From Pyrenopolyporus hunteri (lineage: Eukaryota > Ascomycota > Sordariomycetes > Xylariales > Hypoxylaceae), in NCBI GenBank assembly GCA_902806595.1, contig CADCXC010000003.1:2542001-2606000 (forward strand): a stretch of 64,000 bases of DNA, written 5' to 3'. This document shows, in pieces, positions 24,030 to 35,854 of the stretch; the first letter of the stretch is position 1; each line of letters begins with the position of its first letter. The position numbers were made by a program, and so were the translations under genes. The notes below the pieces were generated by a model that saw nothing but the letters and a program-made list of their open reading frames with translations, was not told the DNA's origin and did not search any database.

Positions 24030-24758
24030 GCTGATAAGCCATTTGGCACCTAAAATGTATGTTGTCTTAGGATACTTTCATGGCCCTCAGCCTAAGTTGA
24101 TAATAGGGTTGAGATTATTTCTCCCAACGCTGACGCGCTCAAATAAAAATCCCGTTCTGCGCCGGAAATTCTCCGGGAGTTACTTCTATCATGTATACAG
24201 TTTTAATATAGATGATTTACTGTATATACCTATCTACCTAGGTACCTACTATGTATATGCCCACCTACTGGAAGCCGCCTAAAATGGCCCACCATACAGC
24301 TCCCCTCACGGTGCTAGCTGAGCTAAAGACGCACCTTTACATAACGATCTCCACGTACCTAAGTACCTCTAGCTACATACGTCCCTAGTATTTTATTTAT
24401 ATCTAAAAGTTCCTATATCGTAACTTGAACTGCGTAATCCCATCAACTGACATCAACGATTACCTACCTATGCATCACTTGTGCGCAGGAGGTATAATAT
24501 GCTAATTAGGCCGCATGGTGGCACCCGCATCCATTTACTAATTTATAACTGATACCTATACGTGAACATAGTAATACGAACCGTAAAGGACGTCCTACCT
24601 GACCTGCGAATTCGCCGGGTTTATTTTATCACCGAATCCCCAATGGACAAACCGGCGTACCACCTAGGAAATAAATGCAGACTTTGAGAACCCATCATCG
24701 TCTCTCAGTATCATTCCTTAAGAGCTCGTACCCCTTAACCAAGCTTAGAAACATCAAC
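24030..24758. promoter_or_regulatory. Divergent promoter region between helicase and HNT3 genes
   Basis: About 730 bp separate the two start codons. A TACCTATCTACCTAGGTACC tract lies at 24228-24247. The sequence is AT-richer than either gene. No TATA element stands out. Confidence 0.45.
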
Positions 24759-25766
24759 ATGCCGCCCAACCCCTCAGATCCCGAAGATGCCATTACCAAG
24801 GAAGAGATCGAGGGCACCGCGCCCACGCCGGCTAACCCAGCAGACGCCGGTGTAAGTCAGGGCACGAGGCAGAACGCATGTAAGCAGTCCAGAGATACGA
24901 TATATCTTTCAAGCTCTTCGCACTCTTCACTCCTCCCTCCCTCCCTCGCCTTCCCTCATACGGACGTAACAGGACGAGACTAATAGAATTCGAACCATGT
25001 ACAAGTCACAGAACTCATGGCGCCCAAGACCAAAGCATCAACAAAGGGGAAACCCAAGCCACTAGCCTCGACCCGCGGGCCCCTAACAAAAGCCTTCAAC
25101 CCACGCGACGGCCTCGGCGCCTACACCGACGACCCGGCGTCCTTCCCGCCGAGCCGGGTGATCTACTACGACGACGACTTCGTCGCCATCAACGACATGT
25201 ACCCGAAGTCGACCGTGCACACCCTGCTCCTCCCGCGCTCGCCGCGCAGCCGCCTGCACCCGTTCGACGCCTTCGAGGACCCGGGGTTCCTGGCGGCGGT
25301 GCAGGCGGAGACGCGGAAGCTGAGGCGGCTGGTGGCGAAGGAGCTGCAGCGGCGGTACGGGCGGTTCAGCGCGCAGGACCGGGAGCGGGAGGCGGTGCTC
25401 AGCGGCGAGCGGGAGTGGCCGCAGGGCGAGGAGCTGCCCAAGGGCCGGGACTGGGAGGCGGGGCTGCTGGTGGGCGTGCACGCGCACCCGTCCATGAACG
25501 ACCTGCACGTGCACGTGCTGGCGCCGGACATGGTGTCCGAGTGTATGCGCCACCGCAAACATTATAATAGCTTCAACACGCCCTTCCTAATCGACGTCGC
25601 CGACTTCCCGCTGGCGCAGGACGACCCTAGACGAGACCACGGGAGTATTTCCAAGTTCATGAATAGCGACTTGGTATGCTGGCGCTGCGGCGAGAATTTC
25701 GGGAATAGGTTTAAGCAGCTTAAGGAGCATCTCGCGGAGGAGTTTGAGCAATGGAAGAGGGAGTAA
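24759..25766 (+). CDS. HNT3: Aprataxin-like DNA 5'-adenylate hydrolase (Hnt3), HIT + C2HE zinc finger
   Basis: Main exon 25012-25766; a 5' exon 24759-24849 (MPPNPSDPEDAITKEEIEGT) is proposed because it joins in frame through a 162-bp intron and gives a fungal Hnt3-like N-terminus, for a total of 281 residues. The HIT domain begins at DDDFVAINDMYPKSTVHTLL and contains the active-site region HAHPSMNDLHVHVLAPDM (histidine triad HVHV). The C-terminus has CWRCGENFGNRFKQLKEHLA then EE, the C2HE zinc finger of aprataxins. The enzyme removes AMP from abortive DNA ligation intermediates in the nucleus. The donor GTGTAAGT is unusual, so the exon 1 junction is less certain; a start at 25017 is the fallback. 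The central part (25080-25545) is strikingly GC-rich compared with both ends. Confidence 0.88.
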
Positions 25767-26414
25767 ATGGGCAGGTCTAGGCGCCCTGCTAAGTCTAGGA
25801 GGGATGTATTGTTCTGAAGTTGGAAGTAATGTTAGAATAGACTGTAGAAGACCTAGAAAGGCCTGATCCATAGCTCTCATGAGCTGATATAATGTGAGGC
25901 GTATAATCAGGTATTAGTATTGCGATTGAAGAGTATGCTGTAGCATCTCACACGATAGATTAATGACACTATAGCACATAGCAAGCACAGCAATAGGTCG
26001 GCGGTAGACCCTGACACGGCATATTGTCTACTTTTCGCTTTTCTCTTTTCCTCTGAAATCATGAAGAGACCCATAATGAACAAGTTCCGAAGGGAGACTA
26101 CTAGTAGTATCCCATGGTCGACTACTGAGTGACTGCTTCGACTGAAGTACCTAATGTGTTCAAGCCAGCTCCTCCTTATCAACGCCATTACTGAGCCAAT
26201 CGTGAAATAAACCGTTCCCCCCGATCCGGTATTTGTATGCGACCGAGTACCGCTCGCACAGACAAAGAAGATCCGAAATGACTTTGCTTCGCAATAGACT
26301 AGTAGTAAGCACTCAAGTCTCGGGAGCAGCGTGGGTGCTCCTCCTCACACTACTAATGCGTCGGAATGCATTGGCTAGGAAGCCTCCAACGTATGAGGCG
26401 CGCACTTCGTTACC
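25767..26414. other. Intergenic between convergent genes
   Basis: About 650 bp between the 3' ends of the Hnt3 gene and the AT-hook gene. No gene, RNA or repeat recognised; presumably two 3' UTRs and terminators. Confidence 0.55.
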
Positions 26415-27141
26415 CTAATCCTCCTATATAGCCCGGATCAGTAAGAGATCGATTATCCCAGAAATACATACGGGGGGGAAGAAGGGTAACGGGCTGATCT
26501 TACCTCTTGGAGAGCGGCATCGTCGTCGTCGTCGTCCTCGGCGATATCGTCTTCGCCGACGGCGTCATCCATTCCGAGATCCTCGTTGGCGTCGGCATCT
26601 AATATCACGTAGATAGAAGCGTTAGTGACCATCTAGAACTCGGTGTTTCTCAAGTAGTAGTGCTCCGGCGATTTATCCAAAGCGCTCCTAGTCCAATTGG
26701 GAATATAAAGAACGTACCTTGGTCATCTTCGGCCTTGTCAGCGTCCTCCTCATCATTCTCGGCCTCATTGACAGCATCAGCGTCGCTCTTGCGCGGCCTT
26801 CCGCGTCCCTTGCCGGTGCTAGAGGGTTTGGACTTGGGGGTCGCCTTCTTCGGAGTTGCGGTAGTAGATGCGTCGGACTTGCGAGGGCGGCCGCGACGGC
26901 CTGCAGTGGCACCAGCAGGTTTAGGTGCAGTGGTAGCTTTGGTGGCTTTCTTGACGCCAGCACCGCTTCCGGGAGGGCGACCACGGGGACGGCCAGAGGG
27001 GGCTTTCTTCACCTGGGCCGAGACGCCGTTCTTGGGAGGGCGTCCACGGCCGCGCTTCACGGGAGCACCCTCGCTAGCAGCTGCCTCAGTGGTAGCACCA
27101 TTCTCCTTGGTGGCTGATCGCGCGGTTCGTGTAGGTGCCAT
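26415..27141 (-). CDS. AT-hook (HMGA-like) chromatin protein
   Basis: Three exons, 27141-26718, 26598-26504 and a 9-nt terminal exon 26423-26415 (codons E, D, stop), encode 175 residues; introns are 119 and 80 bp. At least four AT-hook cores are visible: KRGRGRPPK (about 29), SGRPRGRPPG (about 50), GRRGRPRKSD (about 82) and GKGRGRPRKSD (about 112), set in Lys/Ala/Thr-rich sequence. The C-terminal ~50 residues are strongly acidic (NEAENDEEDADKAEDDQ, then EDDIAEDDDDDDAALQE). This basic-hooks plus acidic-tail layout matches HMGA-type architectural proteins, which bind the minor groove of AT-rich DNA. A nuclear role is inferred. The run of Asp codons is a GAC trinucleotide repeat. Confidence 0.85.
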
Positions 27142-27535
27142 CGCGACGACGTTCTATTGGTGTGTATGGGGGAGGGAGGGAAGATGTATGTAGGGAGGGA
27201 GGAGATACTGTCGGGGGAGCGGAGAAAGTGGCACTAGAAGGAATAGAAAAAATCGGGAAAAATCAATACGGGATGTTTTCTTTGTGAGAAAAATAGTAGT
27301 GGTTGGATGATGAAATCGCGGGAATGCGCGAAGTTGATGGAAGTTGTGGGAGGTAGAAGAAAAAATAGAATTAAAAAGGAAAAGAATTAACTCTTGTCGT
27401 TGGGGAATGGGACGCGTGCAAGAAAATTACACACGGGCAACTTCCAGTCCGGCGCGTCTGGATGTTTATCAGTCACTGTAGCTAAGTATTAGAGAGGTAC
27501 CTTCCCGGGCAGGCTAGGGGGACGAATACCTCAGA

Positions 27536-27558
27536 TAGGTACCTAGGTAGGTACCTAA
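27536..27558. repeat. TAGG/CCTA tetranucleotide tract, palindromic
   Basis: Array of TAGGTACCTAGGTAGG-type sequence that is nearly self-complementary. It is a further member of the dispersed tract family in this window. Confidence 0.8.
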
Positions 27559-29458
27559 GAGCTTGCTTCCCTGGGCTGCAGGTGCAAACCTCGTACGAAA
27601 TGACAGCGGAAGCTCCCCCTATAAAGGTAAGTGTGGCAGTATTGCAATTTGTACAGCCTAAGTACCATCTGCACGCCGCCACACAGAGGAGAACTTGCGA
27701 AATTAATTTTATTTTATTTTTATTTTTATTCCTTTTTTTTTTCTCTTATTGCCCCATCTTTCTGAGGTCTTTAAGTACCTGGGTACTTAATATAATCAAT
27801 AGTCAAATCATGATTTTTTTTATTTTTTTTAATTTAGTCAATTTTATTTCATTTCTTTTTATTCTGGTTCAAACGCGGTCAAGGTACATGCAACCATCCC
27901 CGGGTATCCCTGGGAAAGCTACAGATCCCCTAGTCTCCCTCTAGCTGCGCAGAGCTATAGCTATATCCTTACATCCTTACAGGCAGATACGCATAAGGGT
28001 TCTAGACCGTCTTTCCCATTCCTCCTTGCTAATTGGCCCCCCGTCAATATCCCTTAATTACTACGAATCCCGTTTGATAAAGCTTACACTTACGTACACG
28101 TAGGTAGGTGAATAGCAGACCTTCTCTTATGCACCCGCCCTACACAGCTCCGTCGGAATCATTACACCCATGAGAACACAACGGTTGCGACCATTTATTT
28201 GGTGAATCAATGAGTTGGGAAGGGTAGGACAATGAGCACAACCTAAGTATGCCAAGATCCGAGTGAACCCAATCCGACTATACAAACATGAGAGAAGGGA
28301 ACCAAGCTCAGGAGCCATTGTCAGGAAGACAGATCGATTGTAATTCCAAGTAATGGCTAAGGCTCATATTCAATAGCGCCATTGACCGAGCCGAGGTCCA
28401 TATGCATAAGGTAACTCAGAGACTGGCATATTCTAGCTAACTATCCACAGCCGCGTAGCGCCACCTAGGTACTCAATATTTGATGACTGAGAAAAGACTG
28501 GCTCTCGTACCACCATCCTCTTATCTGTAACAAGCAACATCAAGGCATCGACAAAGTGGCAGCGAAATCCAACCCCGAATTTAGTGGCCGAAGCAATATA
28601 TGGGAACCCACACTAAAGACTCAAATGAAGCTTCCCCCTGTCATATACATTATTCTGCTGACATACGGGGGACACAGATATCCTTAGATGTAGATGTAGT
28701 CTTAATACCGGTATTTTGACGCCGAGATTAGTTCCTAATAACTGGCTTATCGGGCGCGGTTGGACAAACAGTGGGAAGTTACACATCGACAGCCATTTGA
28801 GGAGATGATCTAGGTACTTATACCCAAAAGACAAACAACATCTAGGGGCAACATCTCATGAATATCAAGGAAGCCCGAAGAATCGAGTATCGAGCATCGA
28901 GCAGTTTCCTATTGAGAGTCCAATCGCAAGATTCATAGCCAAGAAAAATTAAGCCTTTCTCCATGAACAGTTATGTCTTAGATACATAAGCATAACTGAC
29001 CCGCCATGTCTTACCGCATAGTTGAGGCGCTCCGGAGTATGAATGGATAAGACACCGGCTCAACGGCAGCTTCCGATCAACGATAAGGAGCCGGCTTCTA
29101 GAGGATAGGCTATCTCCGCAGGAGGATACTAGGAGGTAGCTGACCGACCAGTCAGCTATTGTGATCACCGGTATCTCTTCCCCATATCCGGGCCGCCCCG
29201 TCATCCCCGAGAATAGAGGGTAACTACTCCTTGGCGTAGCTAAATCTATGGCGATAGGGCTAGGAGTTGGACATATAAAGGTACAATCTATGTTCGTACT
29301 AGAGAAACGGATATCAAAAGATTTCCAGTGGGATCTGCCGCATTTATCAAGCTTATCTAGATATAACCGGCTCCCGGACGTCATACCCGCCGCGGGCCGG
29401 GCCGAACGTCAGAGATAAGTCGCAGCTATGTAGGTAGGTATACATAGAGCGGTCGGAG

Positions 29459-29465
29459 TATAAAA
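29459..29465 (+). promoter_or_regulatory. Probable TATA box of the 2OG-Fe(II) oxygenase gene
   Basis: TATAAAA lies 121 bp upstream of the ATG at 29586. It is followed by a C/T-rich leader (29490-29585), a common layout for regulated fungal genes. A GATAAG word, a possible GATA-factor site, lies at 29413-29418. Confidence 0.45.
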
Positions 29466-29585
29466 TGAAGTATCACTCACAGCACCTCTCGACATCTCAA
29501 CTCCAGAACTCCTCTCCTTCCTCTCTTATCCCCCTTCTCCCTCAAGCCTAGACACCGCGCCTATCTATCTCTCCAACCCCCCGCC

Positions 29586-30760
29586 ATGGCGAACGCCACC
29601 CCCTCCCCCACCACCAGCACCAAATACGCCCACCGGCGCATCCCCCGCATCTCCCTGCGGGACTTCGCCTCGCGCATCGACGAGATAACCGCGTCGCTCG
29701 TCGCGGCCGCCGAGACCTCCGGCTTCTTCGCGCTCGTCGACCACGGGATCCCCGCGTCGGCCGTCGACGCGCAATTCGCGCAGGCCGAGCGGTTCTTCGC
29801 GCTGCCCGACGCGACCAAGTCCCTGGTGCCCTTCTCGCGCCGCAACGTGGGCTGGGAGCGCGGCACCCAGGTGCGCCCGAGCACGGGGGCGCCCGACCAG
29901 AAGGAGAGCTACCAGATGCAGTTCGACGCCGGCGCGGGGGGCGGGGCGGCCGACTTCTGGCCGCCCGAGGACTCGCTGCCCGGGTTCCGCGCGGCCAGCC
30001 TGGGGTTCATGCGCGCGGCGCAGCGCGTCTCGGAGATGCTGATGGTGTGCTTCGCGCGCGGCCTCGGCTTCCCGGACGAGTACTTCGTGCGCGCGCACGA
30101 CGTCGCGCGGCCCGGGGCCCAGACGGTGCTGCGCCTGCTGCGGTACTTCCCGCTCGACCCGCGAGCCCCGGCGCCCGCGGGGTACCACCGCGCGGGCGCG
30201 CACGCCGACTGGGACTTCGTCACGCTGCTGTTCCAGCGCCCGGGCCAGGGCGGCTTGGAGATCTGTCCCGGGCGCGAGGCGTTCACCGAGTTTGGGCTGG
30301 GCGATACGTGGACGCCGGTTGAGCCGGTCGAGGGCGAGATTGTGTGTAACATGTGAGTTTTTTTTTTTCGTCTCCCTTTCATCTATGGTTAGGAGTAGGC
30401 ATAAAGGCCGAAAAAAAAGAAGGTAATGATCTCTATCTAATACGATGAGGAATCCCGAAAAGTGGCGACCTCCTAATGAGCTGGAGCGACGACCGCTTCA
30501 AGTCTACGTTCCATCGCGTCAAGACGCCGACGGACCCCGCGACCGACTACTACGGCACGCGCTACAGCATGGCGTACTTCAACCAGCCTAATGTAGACTG
30601 CGAGATCCAGGGCCCGCTGAAGAAGTACCCGATTGTGACCGGGTCGCAGTTTACCGAGGCGGCCATGAAGCGCAACTACGACGCCCTACAAGCGACCAAG
30701 GCAGCGATGGTCAGTAAAGGCAGAGGAGTCGAGAGGGATCTGGTAGCCGCTGCTTCATAA
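29586..30760 (+). CDS. 2-oxoglutarate/Fe(II)-dependent dioxygenase (isopenicillin N synthase-like family)
   Basis: Two exons, 29586-30352 and 30463-30760, with a 110-bp GT-AG intron, encode 354 residues. The N-terminal DIOX_N-type region is RIPRISLRDFASRIDEITAS and ETSGFFALVDHGIPASAVDA. The iron ligands are H206-x-D208 in GAHADWDFVTLLF and H273 in RFKSTFHRV (the codon for the preceding I256 is split by the intron). The 2-oxoglutarate-binding R289-x-S291 lies in TRYSMAYF. All key residues are intact, so an active enzyme is likely. Members act on very diverse substrates (secondary metabolites, flavonoids, thymine, gibberellins), and the substrate cannot be inferred here; no biosynthetic cluster surrounds it. 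Exon 1 is extremely GC-rich. A TATA box upstream suggests regulated expression. Confidence 0.9.
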
Positions 30761-32050
30761 TGTGGTTGGTCTTCATTTCAGTTGGTAATATTCAGACGTT
30801 AACTTCGTTATATATACCACTGCGAAGCTACTCGCGTCTACCCCTACACGTACGTCGTATCCCATACCTCCCTACATAGATTCTTGTAGTATCACATTAC
30901 GTTCACCCCGGCTATTTAAGTATCGACCGTCGGAAATATATAACTACTAGTTTTACGAGGGCAGAAAAAAAAAGGATGTGGACATGTTTGGCCGTACAAT
31001 CAGGCAATCTGGAATATCTAAGACAGAGTACCTAACTGAAGTTGTATCATTGTTGACGAAAACATGACTATTCATTCTTTCGATTCTCTCTAGAGCCACT
31101 ATCTCTAGTGTAATCACGTTACGCGAAGGTCTACGATAGTCGATAGGATCTAATATTATTTCCCCATAAGGGCCTCATTCCATGTGCAGCTTCTACTATT
31201 AGTTCGAAGAGTAACCCGATGTATTAGTCGGTACTCAGAAACACTGACGATTAGACTAGGAGACGTGCTGATCGCGAAAGACGATTGCAAAATTTCTTTT
31301 TTTGGCGGGTTTTTTTTAAGTAGGTTCCGAAGAGTCGGACAAATTAGTTTGGCTATCAGTACAGCAATAATACACTGGTATCGAATACCAATCACAAATT
31401 TCCGTCTGCAAGGGCTCACATTAAGGGTGAAGTAAATTATGGGGAGACTTCTCGTCTAAAGCACTACCTAGCGAACCCTTCCTATGATCCAGGTCGCGGT
31501 GGCTGCCCCTCTGCTCAAGCAAAATTATATACTCAAAGAACCAAGCCTAGAGTATTGCCCTCCTTGCCCACTGGGGGGACGCCGGCTCCTTGAATTATGA
31601 CCAACTGGGTAGTCTGTTCGCAATGTCAATGTGAATTTCCTTTTTTTTACCGAAACCTGCCTCCGTGCCTGCTGTGCCACCTTATCCTGCCCTCCCAGGA
31701 TCGTACGCCTGAACTCATGCTCGAAATTGCTTATGATGCGAAGCCCTCGCCGTCTAGGTTGCGAATTGCCGTGAATGCCGTTGATGAAGAGCAAATGTAA
31801 TCAAACAGAAAAAAAAATACGTCGCGAATTAGAGGCACATATCATCAGCTTCGTAAACCTCGTATGACCTCGTGAACGACGGCACATCCATGCCAAATCA
31901 TTAGTTGACCAAGTATTAGCCCGCATCGGTAATGCCAACGGGGTCTCTCCTAAGGAACTTGCGGAGAATCGAAAAATTCCTCAGACGCGTCTGGTTGTCT
32001 GTGAATCCGCAGCGTTGTACGTTTGTCGGGTGTGGGATTGAGTAATCCAC
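30761..32050. other. Intergenic between convergent genes
   Basis: About 1.3 kb separate the 3' ends of the oxygenase and the cyclin genes. Short frames at 31184-31435 and 31597-31800 (plus) have no recognisable features. Homopolymer T and A runs occur near 31291-31318 and 31808. Confidence 0.55.
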
Positions 32051-34472
32051 TCAGACCAGAACGGGAATAGGCATGGATAGAGTCTGGTGGCCTGTGTGAA
32101 CCTCGTTGACTAAATCGCTGGGAGTGAGAGGATATGGGTTGCTGTTGCCGGCCTCGAAAGGGAGCTCAAAGCCCTTAGCTATCTGCTCTTCGACGAATGG
32201 CGCGGCGCGCTTGAATAGTCGGGCCGAGAACTTTTCAAAGATCGCTTTGTGGTGATCACGGGCGATACGACAGCAGTCGAGCATCACTGAGACTATCGGC
32301 TGTATTTGGTCGTACGTGTAACCGGAATAGTGGACATGCTCAGGGGTCTATGAATCGAAGTTAGATATATACCTTATAAATCCCACAAATAAGAATCTAA
32401 ACTCACCCATTCGCCTTTACCTAGCATCATACGAGATAGGCATTGGGCTCCAGCGGCCAGGTAACTCGGGGGGCTGGAAACGAAGCGCTCGTCAATGATA
32501 GTAGCCTCGAGGAAGTATTTGGCTACGGTGCGAATCTCGCTGTCGTAATCGTCTGCCTTGCTGATGCGTCGCAAGAAGCTCATCGGGCCCGGCCAACCGA
32601 GAGAAAAGTTGAGCATACTCAACATAAAACGCTCGGCCTTGAGAATCTCCTCTGTGGTATAGCCCCCGTCAACCATATAGACGATTTCCTGGACCGACGG
32701 ACAGTTGATCTCTTCATACTTCGCAGCAAGAAGAAGGGCGGTGGCGCCCACAAGTTGGAGTTTCCCGAGGGAGACAATCTTAACCGAGAGGAATCGATCG
32801 ATGAAATTGACGGCTAAGAACAACGTCTCCGGAAGGAGTCCGAATCGGATATGGACTTGGATAACCCAGTCCATTAGGACGGATCGCATGGACCACGTGA
32901 TCTCGGTCTGAATGTCCATGTAATGAAGCTTGGGCAGCAGCTCCATCTATTTTGCGACGTTAGCAACACCATTGTATCTTCCGGGGTATTTGTGTTCGCT
33001 TACCTCAATTTCCTTCATGTAGTTGAATATATCCTCGCTGTATTCGGTCACCATGCTGATATCCCATTCCTCCTCATCAGGAGTATCGCTGGTGAACTTG
33101 CTCTCTACGAGCTCCCTGGCGGCCTCAATCTCTGCTACACCCTTCTTGGTGAGTTTTGGAGGTATCATAACCCTGGTGATACCGCCCGTCATGTTGTCTC
33201 GGCCGGAATGAGCGGTCGTATAGCCCTGATCGTCGTAATAATCCTCGTCTTCGTAGTCCGAGATATCGGCTTGGTTATCGATCGGGACGGGCGAAGTGCA
33301 GGGGGCTTGGACCTCGACTGGCCCCTCCTCATAGTGGGGTAGGATAGCCTGGCTGACCTCGTTCTCGTGAAGGGCTGGAGAAGACCATCCATTGGGGTTG
33401 TCCAAATGATCGAGCTTTGGGCCCTGGCCCGCATCCTTCTCCGGCTCTAGAACGGGGAAGTTCTCGTTCGGGAGCTCTTCGACGGCGTCGATGTAGATTG
33501 CCTCCGTGACATCGTCTTCGTTCTGATGAATTGTTGGGAGATTGCTGCCTAGGTTACCCTTCTTGGGATCCTCCATGTGAAAACTGTGCAGACGACCTTC
33601 CAGGCGTTGCTGTTCGGACACGGCCGGGGCCAAACCCTGACCATCGTTTTGCGACTGAGAACTGTGGTTTGAAGTAGCGGAGGCGCGATCCGCTTTGTCC
33701 AGGGAGGCTTGCTGAGAGTTGGACAGCTCTTTCTGAACCTGGTTGTCGCTGTAGACGGCGAGATGAGGGCCTCGTTTCTTGAGGGTGTATTGCTTCGAGA
33801 AATGGCCCGGCTCATTGGCGCCCGGTTTGAGGTGATTCATCGAAGTAGCCGGGACGACGGACTTCGGCGGTCGCTGCGCCGGTCGTAAGAATGCGTCTTT
33901 CGAAGCGGGAAAGTTCTTGTTCTCTTGGCCCATGGCTACGGCTCCCGGGACGGGGAGATTGCTCATAACGGGCATGTACGTGTTGGATGACACTGCGGGT
34001 TTCGCTCGGGCATCCAAGTCGTTCGGAATGTTGGTCTTGGTCACCAGCTTAGGGATACCACTAGTGCTAGACATCGTACCGAGAAGGTTGCCGGTGGACT
34101 TGTAACGCTGATGAATGGCTTTATTAGCCATAGGAGGGAGGTTCTCGTTGTTTCGGTTTTCCGCCGCGTAGGCAAAACGTGTTGGCTGGTGAATTAGAAC
34201 GTTAGCTTCGAATGAATAAAGAAAGATGAAAAGAGCAAACCCAAGGGGAAAAGGATTCAGATGCGCGGAAACACGATGGTTAGTGTACGAGGTGCGGTTG
34301 CTAGGCGCGAGTTTTAGGCATGAGTTTTGAAGAAGAAAAATAGTGACGGTATGTAGGTTCAAGCAACCGATATGGGAAGCTTGCCTTTCTGGGACACGGC
34401 ACAATATTGGGTCACGCAAATGGAAACGAAAGACAGTGGAGACAGAGAGGTGCAACTCACTTTAGCGTCCAT
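32051..34472 (-). CDS. G2/mitotic-specific B-type cyclin
   Basis: Four coding exons: 34472-34461 (12 nt, codons M-D-A-K), 34185-33004, 32946-32407 and 32347-32051, joined by GT-AG introns of 275, 57 and 59 bp, all phase 0. Product is 676 residues. The N-terminal ~390 residues are disordered; the cyclin box begins at IFNYMKEIEMELLPKLHYMD and continues with RSVLMDWVIQVHIRFGLLPE, LFLAVNFIDRFLSVKIVSLG and KLQLVGATALLLAAKYEEIN. The cyclin C domain follows (VAKYFLEATIIDERFV, SYLAAGAQCLSRMMLGKGEW). B cyclins activate Cdk1 for G2/M. A degenerate destruction-box-like RFAYAAENR sits at about residue 7, but no perfect RxxLxxxxN or KEN box was seen. The N-terminal extension is longer than in many fungal B cyclins. 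Confidence 0.9.
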
Positions 34473-35854
34473 GATACACGTAGAACGCGTAGTGACGATG
34501 GTTCGAGACGTGATCTGTGAACCGGTGGAAAGGGTAAGGCGGAGAGAGCTTTGGTCAAGGACCGTAGCTGGGGGAGATTAGGGAGATGGGTATTCAAGGG
34601 CGTAGACGCCCTTCGGGAGGTCAATAGTGATAGGTATCTGAAAGCGCGTTTCTAGGAATCAATGCACCTAGAGTAGAATACTCTAGTAAAGCCGTCAGAA
34701 AGCGTTACATGAGAGGGTTATTCAGGGTTGTGGCGATGCTGCAATGGTGTATGTTGCATGTTGAATGTTGTTTCGCGTGAGTAGAATGTTGAGAGGGTAT
34801 GGGTATGAGTATGAGTGGTAGGTGGTAGGTGTAGGTAGGGGAGATGCGGTAGGCGGTAGATGGGACGAGAGCTGCAAGTAATTAAACCGGTGAAGCTCTG
34901 ACCAGTTGCGCGCCAATTGCTGACAGCTGAGGGTGTCCGAGGGAGGTCCCGAGCACGGATGTTGCCAGGCAATACCCAATAGAGAGTAAAGAGAAGGAGA
35001 GAGGGGGGGTAGATAGAGAGAGAGAAAGAGGTACGTACCCTGTCTTTTCCCAATAGTGGCCCAGTGATACTCTCTAGAATATCCGCGTAGACCTTACTGG
35101 CGTCCCAAGAAGCGATGGACATAGGTGCCTGTTCTATGGTCCCTGGCCGCCGCCGTAATCCCGAAGAAGTAAGTAGCGATGGAGTTTTGAGAAGTTGGAA
35201 AGTGTGGATGGAGGTCTGCTCGCCGACACTGGGGAGAAGATGTGTATGGATAAGATGTGTATGGATGATTTGGGTACAAAACAAGTTCTTTGGTACCTAT
35301 CGCCGATCAAGAATGAGAAGTCGGGAGTTGAACAGATTGTTTGTGTAGGTGAGAGAAAAGAGAGAGAACCCTCGAAAGTCGATCGGCGAAGAAAGAGTTC
35401 TTCTGGAATGGGTACCGGGTCAAAAATAAAAGAAGGTGACGGGTGATGTTACAGGGTCGACGATATGAGAACCAGGCTCGACACTGGCAACAGCTGTCAG
35501 TGTGTATGGTCAAATTGATGTCGAAGGAGAGTTGTGAGCTTTCGCAACGGGTGAGAAATTCCTGCGGCGGTAACGGGGCGGGGTGTGGGTTCGTGCTGCT
35601 GATCGTGGGGAGGGTAGAAAAAAGATGGGTGGGAAAAGGTTGAAGAAGTGAAGAAATTAATCGGCGTTGGGTCAGGCACTGAGAAAAAGAGGTGCTTCTG
35701 TTTTGAGGTTGACCGTCGACGATTGTTGATGTTGATTTTCCAGTGGGTGCCCTACCTGAGCTTGCAGCAGCTTAGGGATGCAGCTTAGGTAAATCACCAC
35801 TAGTTTACTCTGACGCTAGCTGAGCTTTATGCAGTACCTCAGGTATCCTAGGTG

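Larger units (their letters stand above)
27142..29585. other. Intergenic, shared upstream region of two divergent genes
   Basis: About 2.4 kb between the AT-hook protein start and the oxygenase start. It contains a TAGG/CCTA tract (27536-27558) and an extremely AT-rich, T-rich block at about 27700-27860. No coding sequence was recognised; a 137-codon minus frame at 28971-29384 has no identifiable feature. A TATA box for the oxygenase lies near the right end. Confidence 0.55.

Noticed and set aside
24690..24758. Upstream in-frame ATG at 24675 as the Hnt3 start
   Set aside because: The extra 28 residues look like translated leader. The ATG at 24759 has a better context and gives an N-terminus resembling other fungal Hnt3 proteins.
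29586..30760. Secondary-metabolite gene cluster around the 2OG oxygenase
   Set aside because: Neighbours are an AT-hook protein, Hnt3 and a cyclin. No backbone synthase, tailoring enzymes or dedicated transporter are adjacent.
34718..35284. 188-codon minus-strand open frame upstream of the cyclin
   Set aside because: It consists of His/Thr/Ser-rich translations of simple CACA/TATC repeats and overlaps the probable cyclin leader. It shows no conserved motif.
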